Shown one piece after another: positions 1-5,352 of a stretch of 5,779 bases of DNA (its first letter is position 1; the number at the start of each line of letters is the position of its first letter). Location of the stretch: positions 1 to 5,779 of the forward strand of contig CAVVVS010000103.1 in assembly GCA_963751355.1 (NCBI GenBank), in the 5' to 3' direction. The notes below the pieces were generated by a model. It searched no databases and had not been told where the DNA came from. It saw nothing but the letters and a program-made list of their open reading frames with translations. A program made the position numbers and the translations under genes. The DNA comes from CAVVVS01 sp963751355 (lineage in GTDB: Bacteria > Bacteroidota > Ignavibacteria > Ignavibacteriales > Ignavibacteriaceae).

Positions 1-1
1 G

Positions 2-742
2 ATAAATTCAATAAGAAAAGCGAAAGTCTCGGAACATGTATCTCCGCAGGATTTTCTACCCAGGTCCAGACGAAATTATGATGAGATGAAAAAGGAGTTT
101 TTCAACAGGGTAGAAAAAATTTCCGATTCAAATTTAAAATTATTAATAAAACAAATTTTTAACGAAAGAAGGTTCGAAAAATATTCCCGTGCGCCCGCAG
201 GAAAATCCTGGCATCATTCATATCTTCACGGGCTGCTCGAACATACCCTGGAAATCATAAGGATTTGCGATTTGATGTGCGATATACATCATGAATTAAA
301 CAGGGATTTATTGGTTTGTGGAGCAATGCTGCACGACTTCGGTAAAACAGAAGAATTGAGCTTTGACGCTGCATTTGACTACACTGATAAGGGGAAGTTA
401 CTCGGACACATAGTTATTTCCGCAATGCTGATTAGCGAAGAGGCTAATAAGATTTCCGGCTTCCCGGAAGATCTTAAGAACTGTTTACTACATCTGGTAC
501 TCAGTCACCAGGGAAAATTAGAATATGCATCTCCGGTTGTGCCGAAAATACTGGAAGCAATTGCATTGTACCAGGCAGACGAGTTAAGTGCAAAAGTAAA
601 TGCCTACAAAAATGCGATAGCAGTTAATACGAACCAAGAGGGGACGTGGACAAAATTTATTCCTCTTGCGTCAACGGATCTTTATAACCACGGTCTTTCC
701 CCAAATTCGGATGAGGATATAAATAAAACTCTTTTTGATTAA
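2..742 (+). CDS. yhaM: YhaM-type 3'-5' exoribonuclease, HD domain (5' partial)
   Basis: This is the C-terminal part of a YhaM-like metal-dependent nuclease, a cytoplasmic enzyme that trims single-stranded RNA (and DNA) from the 3' end. An ATG at 86 could be taken as the start, but the frame is open back to the window edge and the 28 codons before it read as family sequence (for example VSPQDFLPRSRRNYDEMKKE, the linker before the HD domain). The true start is therefore upstream, and the N-terminal OB-fold is cut off: 246 residues are visible against about 314 in Bacillus YhaM. Numbering from the Met at 86, HD-domain landmarks are H43-H44 in GKSWHH, H53 in GLLEHT, the HD pair H83-D84 (bases 332-337), H108 in LLGH, H141 in LSHQG and D165 in the QADELSAK segment. 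All expected metal ligands appear present. The next gene follows after 15 bases, suggesting an operon. Family assignment is strong; activity is inferred. Confidence 0.88.
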   Translation: MNSIRKAKVSEHVSPQDFLPRSRRNYDEMKKEFFNRVEKISDSNLKLLIKQIFNERRFEKYSRAPAGKSWHHSYLHGLLEHTLEIIRICDLMCDIHHELNRDLLVCGAMLHDFGKTEELSFDAAFDYTDKGKLLGHIVISAMLISEEANKISGFPEDLKNCLLHLVLSHQGKLEYASPVVPKILEAIALYQADELSAKVNAYKNAIAVNTNQEGTWTKFIPLASTDLYNHGLSPNSDEDINKTLFD

Positions 743-757
743 TTTTAAGGTGTTGAT

Positions 758-1552
758 ATGAAATCCTTTTCATTTCCCTATTCACTATTTCTCCTAATGA
801 TGCTTTTTTTATTGGGAGCAAAACCAAATTATTCACAAAGCCTGGATTCTTTACTCGCTCAGGCGGATCAAAATTTGGAAGTAAATTTCAATAATCATCA
901 AGCATTTGATGTTTTGTCCAGAGCCGATAAATTGTATCCGAATAACTGGAAAGTTAATTCAAGACTAAGCAGGGTTTATGTATATTTAGCGGATGATATG
1001 CCGGATAATACTTCCGCAGAAAAGGATGCCCAGTTAGCCGAATATCAAAAAGCATTTGATTATGCTAGTAAAGCCGTGAAATTAGCTCCCGGAAAATCTG
1101 TCAATTATTTAAGAAGAGCGATTGCAAACGGAAAGATTGCATTGTTTAAAGGAGTTTTTTCAGTTGCTGGCGTTGTCAAATCTGTAAGAGACGATTGTAA
1201 AAAAGCAATTACACTGGGAAACGGTGGCAATTACGTTCAGGGATTGGCACATTACGTATTAGCCAGAACGAATGCTAAAGTAAGCGAAAAATGGGCTCCC
1301 GCAAGAGCAGTTCTGGGGCTTGGCTGGGCAGATCTCGATACTGCTTTTACAGAGTACAAAAAAGCTATCAGTCTTTATCCGAATTTTAGAATGTTTTACT
1401 TGGATCTTGCAAAAGCTTATATAAGGGAAGATGAATACGCTGAAGCCAGAGCTATGCTTAACAAAACAATCGAAAGCCCGAAGAAAGATCAAAGTGACGA
1501 TAGTCTGCTTGTTGAAGCAAAACAGCTATTGGCAAAAATAAAAAATGAATAA
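758..1552 (+). CDS. Secreted TPR protein, RMDN-like
   Basis: This 264-residue protein has an N-terminal signal peptide: a hydrophobic stretch at about residues 8-21 and a likely signal peptidase I site near Q27-S28. There is no lipobox cysteine, so it is probably periplasmic or exported. The rest is alpha-helical with TPR-like units: residues 46-79 (ADKLYPNNW), 96-130 (YASKAVKLAPG), 145-171 (CKKAITLG), 196-212 (EYKKAISLYPNF) and 213-240 (LAKAYIREDEYAEARAML). The order of an ALFKG-V-SVAG segment, a KKAI helix, an LAHYVLAR helix, a variable insert, then a YKKAI-LYPNF repeat and a closing helix resembles regulator-of-microtubule-dynamics (RMDN) TPR proteins and their bacterial relatives; I infer this from memory of the family pattern. 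No catalytic motif is visible, so a binding or scaffold role is likely. AAGG at 747-750 sits 7 bases before the ATG. The gene lies between the exonuclease and sirtuin genes with short gaps (15 and 25 bases). Confidence 0.82.
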   Translation: MKSFSFPYSLFLLMMLFLLGAKPNYSQSLDSLLAQADQNLEVNFNNHQAFDVLSRADKLYPNNWKVNSRLSRVYVYLADDMPDNTSAEKDAQLAEYQKAFDYASKAVKLAPGKSVNYLRRAIANGKIALFKGVFSVAGVVKSVRDDCKKAITLGNGGNYVQGLAHYVLARTNAKVSEKWAPARAVLGLGWADLDTAFTEYKKAISLYPNFRMFYLDLAKAYIREDEYAEARAMLNKTIESPKKDQSDDSLLVEAKQLLAKIKNE

Positions 1553-1577
1553 GCAAGCGAATAAATTAATTAGATAA

Positions 1578-2312
1578 ATGCAATTCGAACAGGATTTTTT
1601 AAACAGCGTTGCAAAAGCACATTCGGTAGTATTTTTTACGGGTGCGGGAATATCTGCCGAAAGCGGCATCCCTACTTTTCGCGGAAAAGATGGTATCTGG
1701 AATAAACTAAAACCTGAAGAACTTGCCAATTTTGATGCCTTCTTAAAAAATCCGGACATGGTGTGGGAATGGTATAATCATCGACGAAAAATTGTGCATG
1801 AATCGAAACCTAATCCCGCACACCGTGCGATAGTTGAAGCCGGAAATATCTTTCCTGAAGTTTCGGTTATCACTCAAAACATTGATAACCTGCATAAAAG
1901 AGCGGGCAGCAAAACAGTTTATGAACTGCACGGGAATATTGAACGAAATTATTGCGTAGAGTGTAAAAAATATTACACTAAAGACTTTATCCCGGAAAAA
2001 GGTGTACCGAGATGCGAATGCGGGGGTTTAATCCGGCCCGATGTTGTTTGGTTCGGGGAATATTTACCTCAGAATCAATTAATACCGGCAGAAAATGCAT
2101 CAAGAAATTGCAATGTGTTTTTTATCGTTGGTACATCTGCTATTGTTTATCCAGCCGCCTCATTAATTCATGTTGCGCGGGAGAGAGGCGCTTACCTGGT
2201 AGAAGTTAATATCCAAAAAACAGAAATTACTCGATTTGTAAATAAATCATTTATAGGAGAAGCGGGAAATATTTTACCCCAAATAATAGAAGCGGTTAAA
2301 GGAGCGGAATAA
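1578..2312 (+). CDS. cobB: Sir2-family NAD-dependent protein deacylase (class III)
   Basis: This is a complete 244-residue sirtuin, a cytoplasmic enzyme that removes acyl groups from lysine using NAD+ and releases nicotinamide and O-acyl-ADP-ribose. The NAD-binding motif GAGISAESGIPTFRG is at residues 22-36, Q100-N-I-D103 follows, and the catalytic His is H118 in ELHGN. A zinc site is formed by C126-x2-C129 and C146-x-C148, then RPDVVWFGE at 153-161 and GTSAIVYPAA at 185-194. Y66 and R69 (WYNHRR) match the Tyr-x-x-Arg pair of SIRT5 and E. coli CobB, which binds acidic acyl groups. Succinyl-, malonyl- or glutaryl-lysine are therefore likely substrates besides acetyl-lysine. An in-frame TAA directly precedes the ATG, fixing the start. 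No clear Shine-Dalgarno is present, so translation may depend on readthrough from the upstream gene 25 bases away. It ends 14 bases from the convergent marR-like gene. Confidence 0.95.
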   Translation: MQFEQDFLNSVAKAHSVVFFTGAGISAESGIPTFRGKDGIWNKLKPEELANFDAFLKNPDMVWEWYNHRRKIVHESKPNPAHRAIVEAGNIFPEVSVITQNIDNLHKRAGSKTVYELHGNIERNYCVECKKYYTKDFIPEKGVPRCECGGLIRPDVVWFGEYLPQNQLIPAENASRNCNVFFIVGTSAIVYPAASLIHVARERGAYLVEVNIQKTEITRFVNKSFIGEAGNILPQIIEAVKGAE

Positions 2313-2326
2313 AAAAGTAAAGTTAA

Positions 2327-2788
2327 TTAATCTTTTTGCCCGTAGTTTTGCATACCTAATAATTTGCACAATCGCTGAAGTTCAAGCTGTTCATCTTCAC
2401 CCAGGATATTAATTTCATCTACAATTGCTTTGAGTTTTTTGGGAAACAATTTTTGAATCAGCTCTTTCCCTTTGTTTGTTAAGTGCACCGTAAAATATCG
2501 CCGGTCGATAACACCGCGTTCCCGTGTTACAAGTTTTCTCTTTTCAAGATTATCGACAATCATCGTTATGTTTCCCCCGGTTTTTAACAATTTATTACCA
2601 ATCTCTTTTTGACTTAAAGGCCCGAGATGGTATAAAGAATCTAAGAGGTTAAATTGACTTCCGGTCAATTTGTTTTCTATAAGGGAAGCATTAATTCTGC
2701 TGCTGACACTCTCAGCCGCTCTGATTAATTTTAAATAAGTATTAAGAGCATTAACTTCTTTTGATGAACCTTTGTAGTGAGTCCCCAT
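2327..2788 (-). CDS. MarR-family transcriptional regulator
   Basis: This 153-residue protein has the size and layout of a MarR repressor, a dimer that binds a short palindrome through a winged helix-turn-helix. An N-terminal dimerisation helix (about residues 13-39) is followed by the helix LTGSQFNLLDSLYHLG at 41-56, the HTH at about 58-83 (LSQKEIGNKLLKTGGNITMIV) and the wing with the conserved D95-R96-R97. The C-terminal helices (107-145) complete the dimer interface. The only cysteine is C141 near the C-terminus, so it lacks the N-terminal sensing Cys of OhrR-type peroxide sensors; the ligand cannot be told. An in-frame stop lies upstream and this is the only ATG before the domain. It lies 82 bases downstream of the GlsB-like gene on the same strand and converges with the sirtuin gene. 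Likely targets are itself and neighbouring genes. Confidence 0.92.
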   Translation of the reverse strand: MGTHYKGSSKEVNALNTYLKLIRAAESVSSRINASLIENKLTGSQFNLLDSLYHLGPLSQKEIGNKLLKTGGNITMIVDNLEKRKLVTRERGVIDRRYFTVHLTNKGKELIQKLFPKKLKAIVDEINILGEDEQLELQRLCKLLGMQNYGQKD

Positions 2789-2802
2789 GACAATCTTTGA
2801 AA

Positions 2803-2848
2803 TTAAAACATATTACTTTAAACTACATCCGATTTATAATAGAATCAA
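2803..2848 (-). promoter_or_regulatory. Possible promoter and operator of the marR-like gene
   Basis: On the minus strand a TTG (complement of 2846-2848) lies 20 bases before TAGTTTAA (complement of 2818-2825), which is close to the -33 TTTG / -7 TAnnTTTG promoters of Bacteroidota, with one mismatch at the end of the -7 box. Just downstream, an imperfect dyad TTAAA-N9-TTTAA (2803-2821) would overlap the predicted transcription start and could be the repressor's own operator. The sequence is AT-rich, so chance matches are easy; this is suggestive only. Confidence 0.3.
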
Positions 2849-2870
2849 CCAAATCCGGAATTTATAATAA

Positions 2871-3149
2871 TTATTTATTCCTTCGCGGCGAGAATATGCT
2901 TAGCACGGCAACAAAAACCGCTGCACCGATAATCGACCAAATAATTGGGAAGTTTGTAGTTCCAATGGATACGACAAATAAATCGGGAAGACCCAATTTA
3001 CGCGAAAGCCATGTTCCTATTAATGCTCCAATGAAGCCTACCACAATTGAGACTATGCAGCCGCCGCTTCCGAATCCTGCTATTCGCTGAGCAATTGCAC
3101 CGCAGAAACCGGCTATAACCAGTAAAATTATAATTTCTATTAAGCTCAT
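2871..3149 (-). CDS. GlsB/YeaQ/YmgE-family small membrane protein
   Basis: This 92-residue inner-membrane protein belongs to the small family often named 'transglycosylase-associated protein' (GlsB/YeaQ/YmgE). Three hydrophobic, glycine-rich helices are visible at about residues 3-20, 31-48 and 67-86. Between the first two is the family signature A20-Q21-R22 followed by GFGSGG (25-30), and the second helix carries the VGFIGALIG pattern (37-45). A basic tail SPRRNK ends the protein. The molecular function of the family is not established; members are often induced by general, envelope or stationary-phase stress in Gram-positive and enteric bacteria. AAGGA on the minus strand, about 10 bases before the ATG, supports the start. 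An open frame on the opposite strand (2797-3090) is only its shadow. It precedes the marR-like gene on the same strand and is divergent from rpiB. Confidence 0.9.
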   Translation of the reverse strand: MSLIEIIILLVIAGFCGAIAQRIAGFGSGGCIVSIVVGFIGALIGTWLSRKLGLPDLFVVSIGTTNFPIIWSIIGAAVFVAVLSIFSPRRNK

Positions 3150-3221
3150 GTTTTATTAATCCTTATAACATTTTATTTAATTTGCTAATTATTTTGGAAT
3201 AACACAATAATGGAGTAACGA

Positions 3222-3229
3222 TAAATTTG
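3222..3229 (+). promoter_or_regulatory. TAnnTTTG (-7-like) box in the glsB/rpiB divergent gap
   Basis: TAAATTTG fits the Bacteroidota -7 consensus TAnnTTTG exactly and points toward rpiB. The nearest TTTG upstream (3193-3196) is 25 bases away, longer than the usual 19-21, and the box is about 160 bases from the start codon. An alternative nearer the gene is TTGTTT (3317-3322), 17 bases, TTAAAT (3340-3345). Neither is secure. Confidence 0.22.
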
Positions 3230-3327
3230 ATCATATTTCAATAAGTACAGTAATTTATTATCTTGAATACAAGTGATAAGTGAAAAAATGTAGAAATCCT
3301 AGCGTATATTTTTAGATTGTTTCAATT

Positions 3328-3344
3328 TTTAAATTAAATTTAAA
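3328..3344. repeat. 17-base perfect inverted repeat upstream of rpiB
   Basis: The arms TTTAAATT and AATTTAAA flank a single A, giving a perfect dyad centred at 3336, about 53 bases before the rpiB start codon. Its position suits an operator, but it is made only of A and T in a very AT-rich region and may be chance. Confidence 0.3.
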
Positions 3345-3376
3345 TACTAGATTAAATCATACATTATATCCACAAT

Positions 3377-3383
3377 AAAGGTG
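3377..3383 (+). promoter_or_regulatory. Ribosome binding site that fixes the TTG start of rpiB
   Basis: AAAGGTG lies 5 bases before the TTG at 3389. The GTG inside it (3381) is in another frame and stops after three codons, and no in-frame ATG exists before the stop at 3353, so this site supports the TTG as the real start. Confidence 0.7.
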
Positions 3384-3388
3384 AAAAA

Positions 3389-3835
3389 TTGAAAATAGTA
3401 ATTGCATCCGATCATGGGGGATTTGAATTAAAAAAAATTTTGGTAGCCTGGTTTAAGGAACAAAATTGGGAAATAGAAGATTTGGGAAATCATGTCCTCG
3501 ATCCGGGAGATGATTATCCGGATTATGCGGACAAATTGGCTAAAACAATTTCTGCCGGTAAAGCCGATAGAGGCATTTTAATTTGCGGCAGCGGTGTCGG
3601 GGCGTGTATTGCTGCTAATAAGAGTAAAGGTGTCAGAGCCTGTGTTTGTCATGATTCTTATTCTGCTCATCAGGGAGTTGAGCATGATAACATGAATGTC
3701 TTGTGCTTAGGTGCAAGAATTGTAGGTGATGAGTTAGTAAAAGAATTGGTAACTTCATTTCTTAATGCCGAATTCAACGATGAAGGGAGATTTAGAAGAA
3801 GGTACGATAAATTGCTCAAACTTGAACTCAAATAA
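3389..3835 (+). CDS. rpiB: RpiB/LacAB-family sugar-phosphate isomerase
   Basis: This 148-residue cytoplasmic enzyme belongs to the family that interconverts ribose 5-phosphate and ribulose 5-phosphate in the pentose phosphate pathway; relatives act on allose or galactose phosphates. Family motifs are SDHGGFELK (residues 7-15, with D8 and H9), DYPDYA (42-47), the catalytic-loop CGSGVG (66-71, with C66 as the likely catalytic base), AANK (75-78) and NVLCLGARIVG (103-113). The ring-opening His is H99. Where typical RpiB has an Arg-x-His-Asn motif before NVL, this protein has G96-V-E98-H99-D100-N-M, a variant that may alter phosphate or sugar contacts. R134, R137 and R138 near the C-terminus could bind phosphate from the neighbouring subunit. 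The start codon is TTG, supported by AAAGGTG. It stands alone, divergent from the glsB-like gene. The family call is strong; the exact substrate is less so. Confidence 0.93.
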   Translation: MKIVIASDHGGFELKKILVAWFKEQNWEIEDLGNHVLDPGDDYPDYADKLAKTISAGKADRGILICGSGVGACIAANKSKGVRACVCHDSYSAHQGVEHDNMNVLCLGARIVGDELVKELVTSFLNAEFNDEGRFRRRYDKLLKLELK

Positions 3836-3844
3836 AAATTCTGC

Positions 3845-3894
3845 AGCCTGCTATTCCGTATTAAATTTGTTATTTGTCAGGCTCTTGATTTTTT
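3845..3894 (+). terminator. Weak terminator-like hairpin after rpiB
   Basis: AGCCTG (3845-3850) pairs with CAGGCT (3878-3883), and a run of six T follows at 3889-3894. The stem is only 6 base pairs with a 27-base loop and five bases separate it from the T run, so it is a poor intrinsic terminator, but it lies just after the rpiB stop. Confidence 0.25.
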
Positions 3895-4131
3895 ATCAGA
3901 AATAGAAAGTGTTGGAAACTTCCCGCATAATTTGAGCATTTATAAGTATGGTGCTTCTTTTTAACAATTTGAAGTTTTGTCAATTATATATCTATTATTT
4001 CCCACGTTATTATATAAATTTCAAATAATGGCATATTCGAATGAGTTTATCGGGATCAAAAGAATAGGGAATTTATAAGTAATTACCTTAATCTTAGTTC
4101 CGAAGAAATATTTACATTTTATTCTACTGGA

Positions 4132-4145
4132 ATTTTAATTAAAAT
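4132..4145. repeat. 14-base perfect palindrome with nearby direct repeats
   Basis: ATTTTAATTAAAAT reads the same on both strands. It overlaps GGAATTTTAA (4129-4138), which recurs exactly at 4198-4207 next to the -7-like box, and nearly at 4068-4078 (GGAATTTATAA). The spacing is about 61 and 69 bases. These could be repressor sites for the downstream gene or just AT-rich repetition. Confidence 0.25.
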
Positions 4146-4185
4146 GTTAGTTGCTAATACAGTCATATCTATGCGATAATTAAAA

Positions 4186-4193
4186 TATCTTTG
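4186..4193 (+). promoter_or_regulatory. TAnnTTTG (-7-like) box before the exported hydrolase gene
   Basis: TATCTTTG matches the Bacteroidota -7 consensus exactly and would start a transcript near 4200, leaving a leader of about 30 bases before the ATG at 4232. No TTG/TTTG sits 19-21 bases upstream (the nearest TTG is at 4151), so the promoter is only half supported. A short CAGG/CCTG dyad (4194-4211) follows at the expected transcription start. Confidence 0.35.
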
Positions 4194-4231
4194 CAGGGGA
4201 ATTTTAACCTGTCCTTATTTGTTATAACAAT

Positions 4232-5185
4232 ATGAAAATGAAAAGAAGAAAATTTATTAAACAGGGGCTAGGAATCGGGTTTGGAGCATTTTTTGTACCG
4301 CAGTTATTATCTAGTAATTCCTTAGCTAAAGAGAAAACGCTCAAAAGATCACTTAAACCCGAACCTAGCGAATGGAAATATGATGATTTAAATATAGCCT
4401 GGATAGGACATTCAACGGTGCTGATAAATTTTTTCGGTACTATAATTTTAACCGATCCCGTTCTTTTTAGAAGAATAGGATTGTATTTCTTCGGCGCAAC
4501 GTTCGGACCGGGAAGGTATTCTGCTCCCGCACTGGAAATAGATGAAATTCCGAAACCGGATATAATTTTACTTTCTCACGCACATTTGGATCATATGGAT
4601 TATAAAACTCTTTTTCATTTGACCGAGAAATTTAAAAGCAAAATTGACTGTATAACAGCTTTTAATACCAAAGATGTAATAGAAGATTTAAAGTGGAAAT
4701 CTCTAGCAGAATTAGATTGGGGAAATCATGAGAAGGTAAACGGTTTGAAAATTAATGCTCTCGAAGTTGATCATTTCGGATGGAGATTTCCATGGGAGAA
4801 AGACCGTTCGAGAGGATACTATGAAACAGGAAGAAGTTATAATGCTTATATTGTGGAGAAGAACGGTGTAAAGATATTATTCGGCGGCGATACTGCATTT
4901 ACCGAAAAATTAAAACCTTTTGAAAACGAAAATATTAATATAGCTATAATGCCTATTGGTGCCTATAATCCATGGAAGACCTATCATTGCAACCCGGAAG
5001 AAGCATTGATTATGGCTTCCAATCATTTAGGGGCGGAATATTTTTTGCCTATACATTGTAACACTTTTAAACAGGGTTTTGAACCCGTTGATGAACCGTT
5101 AAGGTGGCTTACCGATTCAAAAGAATATTATGATATTGAAGTAGGTATCAATAGTATTGGCGAAACTTTTAAACTTGAAGGGTAA
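4232..5185 (+). CDS. Tat-exported NAPE-PLD-like MBL-fold hydrolase
   Basis: This 317-residue protein is a zinc-dependent metallo-beta-lactamase-fold enzyme of the UlaG/NAPE-PLD branch (COG2220-like). It starts with a twin-arginine signal: R5-R6-K-F-I-K, a hydrophobic segment (12-26) and a possible cleavage after S-L-A32, so it is folded in the cytoplasm and exported. The mature domain shows WIGHSTVLI (57-65), DP (75-76), the metal motif H116-A-H118-L-D120-H121, then H181 (VDHFGW), D220 (GGDT), H252 and H275 (PIHCNTF). These match the zinc ligands of NAPE-PLD, and the segment PIGAYNPW (241-248) plus NPEEA (254-258) also follow that enzyme. NAPE-PLD cleaves N-acyl phosphatidylethanolamine to N-acylethanolamine and phosphatidic acid; a phosphodiesterase acting on envelope lipid is a reasonable inference, not proven. 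An in-frame stop at 4205 fixes the start region; ATG 4238 is an alternative. No Shine-Dalgarno is evident. Confidence 0.92.
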   Translation: MKMKRRKFIKQGLGIGFGAFFVPQLLSSNSLAKEKTLKRSLKPEPSEWKYDDLNIAWIGHSTVLINFFGTIILTDPVLFRRIGLYFFGATFGPGRYSAPALEIDEIPKPDIILLSHAHLDHMDYKTLFHLTEKFKSKIDCITAFNTKDVIEDLKWKSLAELDWGNHEKVNGLKINALEVDHFGWRFPWEKDRSRGYYETGRSYNAYIVEKNGVKILFGGDTAFTEKLKPFENENINIAIMPIGAYNPWKTYHCNPEEALIMASNHLGAEYFLPIHCNTFKQGFEPVDEPLRWLTDSKEYYDIEVGINSIGETFKLEG

Positions 5186-5209
5186 TATTCTAAAATATAC
5201 TTCCCAATG

Positions 5210-5243
5210 TTTTTTACCGTTTTGCGAGTCGTAAAAAATTTTT
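5210..5243. terminator. Possible AT-rich terminator after the hydrolase gene
   Basis: TTTTTTAC (5210-5217) and GTAAAAAA (5231-5238) form a perfect 8-base-pair stem with a 13-base loop, followed by five T (5239-5243), 24 bases after the stop codon. The stem has only one G-C pair, so efficiency is doubtful, but position and T run fit an intrinsic terminator. Confidence 0.4.
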
Positions 5244-5352
5244 GCTCATTCCTTTTACAATAGAAAACGGAATATGAATTAAATCATAATAACATAGTAA
5301 AATCTTTTATATACTTAATACAGTTATTTACTAAAAAATTAAGAGGACTTTG

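Larger units (their letters stand above)
3836..4231. other. 396-base gap without a convincing gene
   Basis: No frame here gives a believable protein; the best short one, at 4028-4078, encodes 16 residues without a ribosome binding site. The gap holds a weak terminator-like stem after rpiB (3845-3894), a 14-base palindrome (4132-4145), repeated GGAATTTTAA words, and a -7-like box (4186-4193) before the exported hydrolase gene. I see no tRNA or recognisable structured RNA, although a small RNA cannot be excluded by eye. Confidence 0.6.

Noticed and set aside
1259..1931. Three minus-strand open frames (1259-1492, 1526-1759, 1743-1931)
   Set aside because: They overlap the TPR and sirtuin genes, show no family motifs, and are explained by low stop frequency opposite real coding sequence.
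2012..2209. A 65-codon plus-strand frame inside the sirtuin gene
   Set aside because: It is a frame-shifted shadow of the zinc-site and NAD-site region of the sirtuin, which is intact.
2319..2335. AAAG-TTAATTAA-T-CTTT dyad in the convergent gap, as a two-way terminator
   Set aside because: The stem is almost entirely A-T and imperfect, so it would be very unstable; not enough to annotate.
2797..3090. A 97-codon open frame on the plus strand
   Set aside because: It lies opposite the GlsB-like gene, whose protein has clear family motifs and a ribosome binding site; the plus-strand translation is unfamiliar and proline/threonine-rich, as expected for antisense of a hydrophobic protein.
4028..4078. 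A 16-codon open frame in the gap before the hydrolase gene
   Set aside because: It has no ribosome binding site and no recognisable sequence; such short frames are expected by chance.
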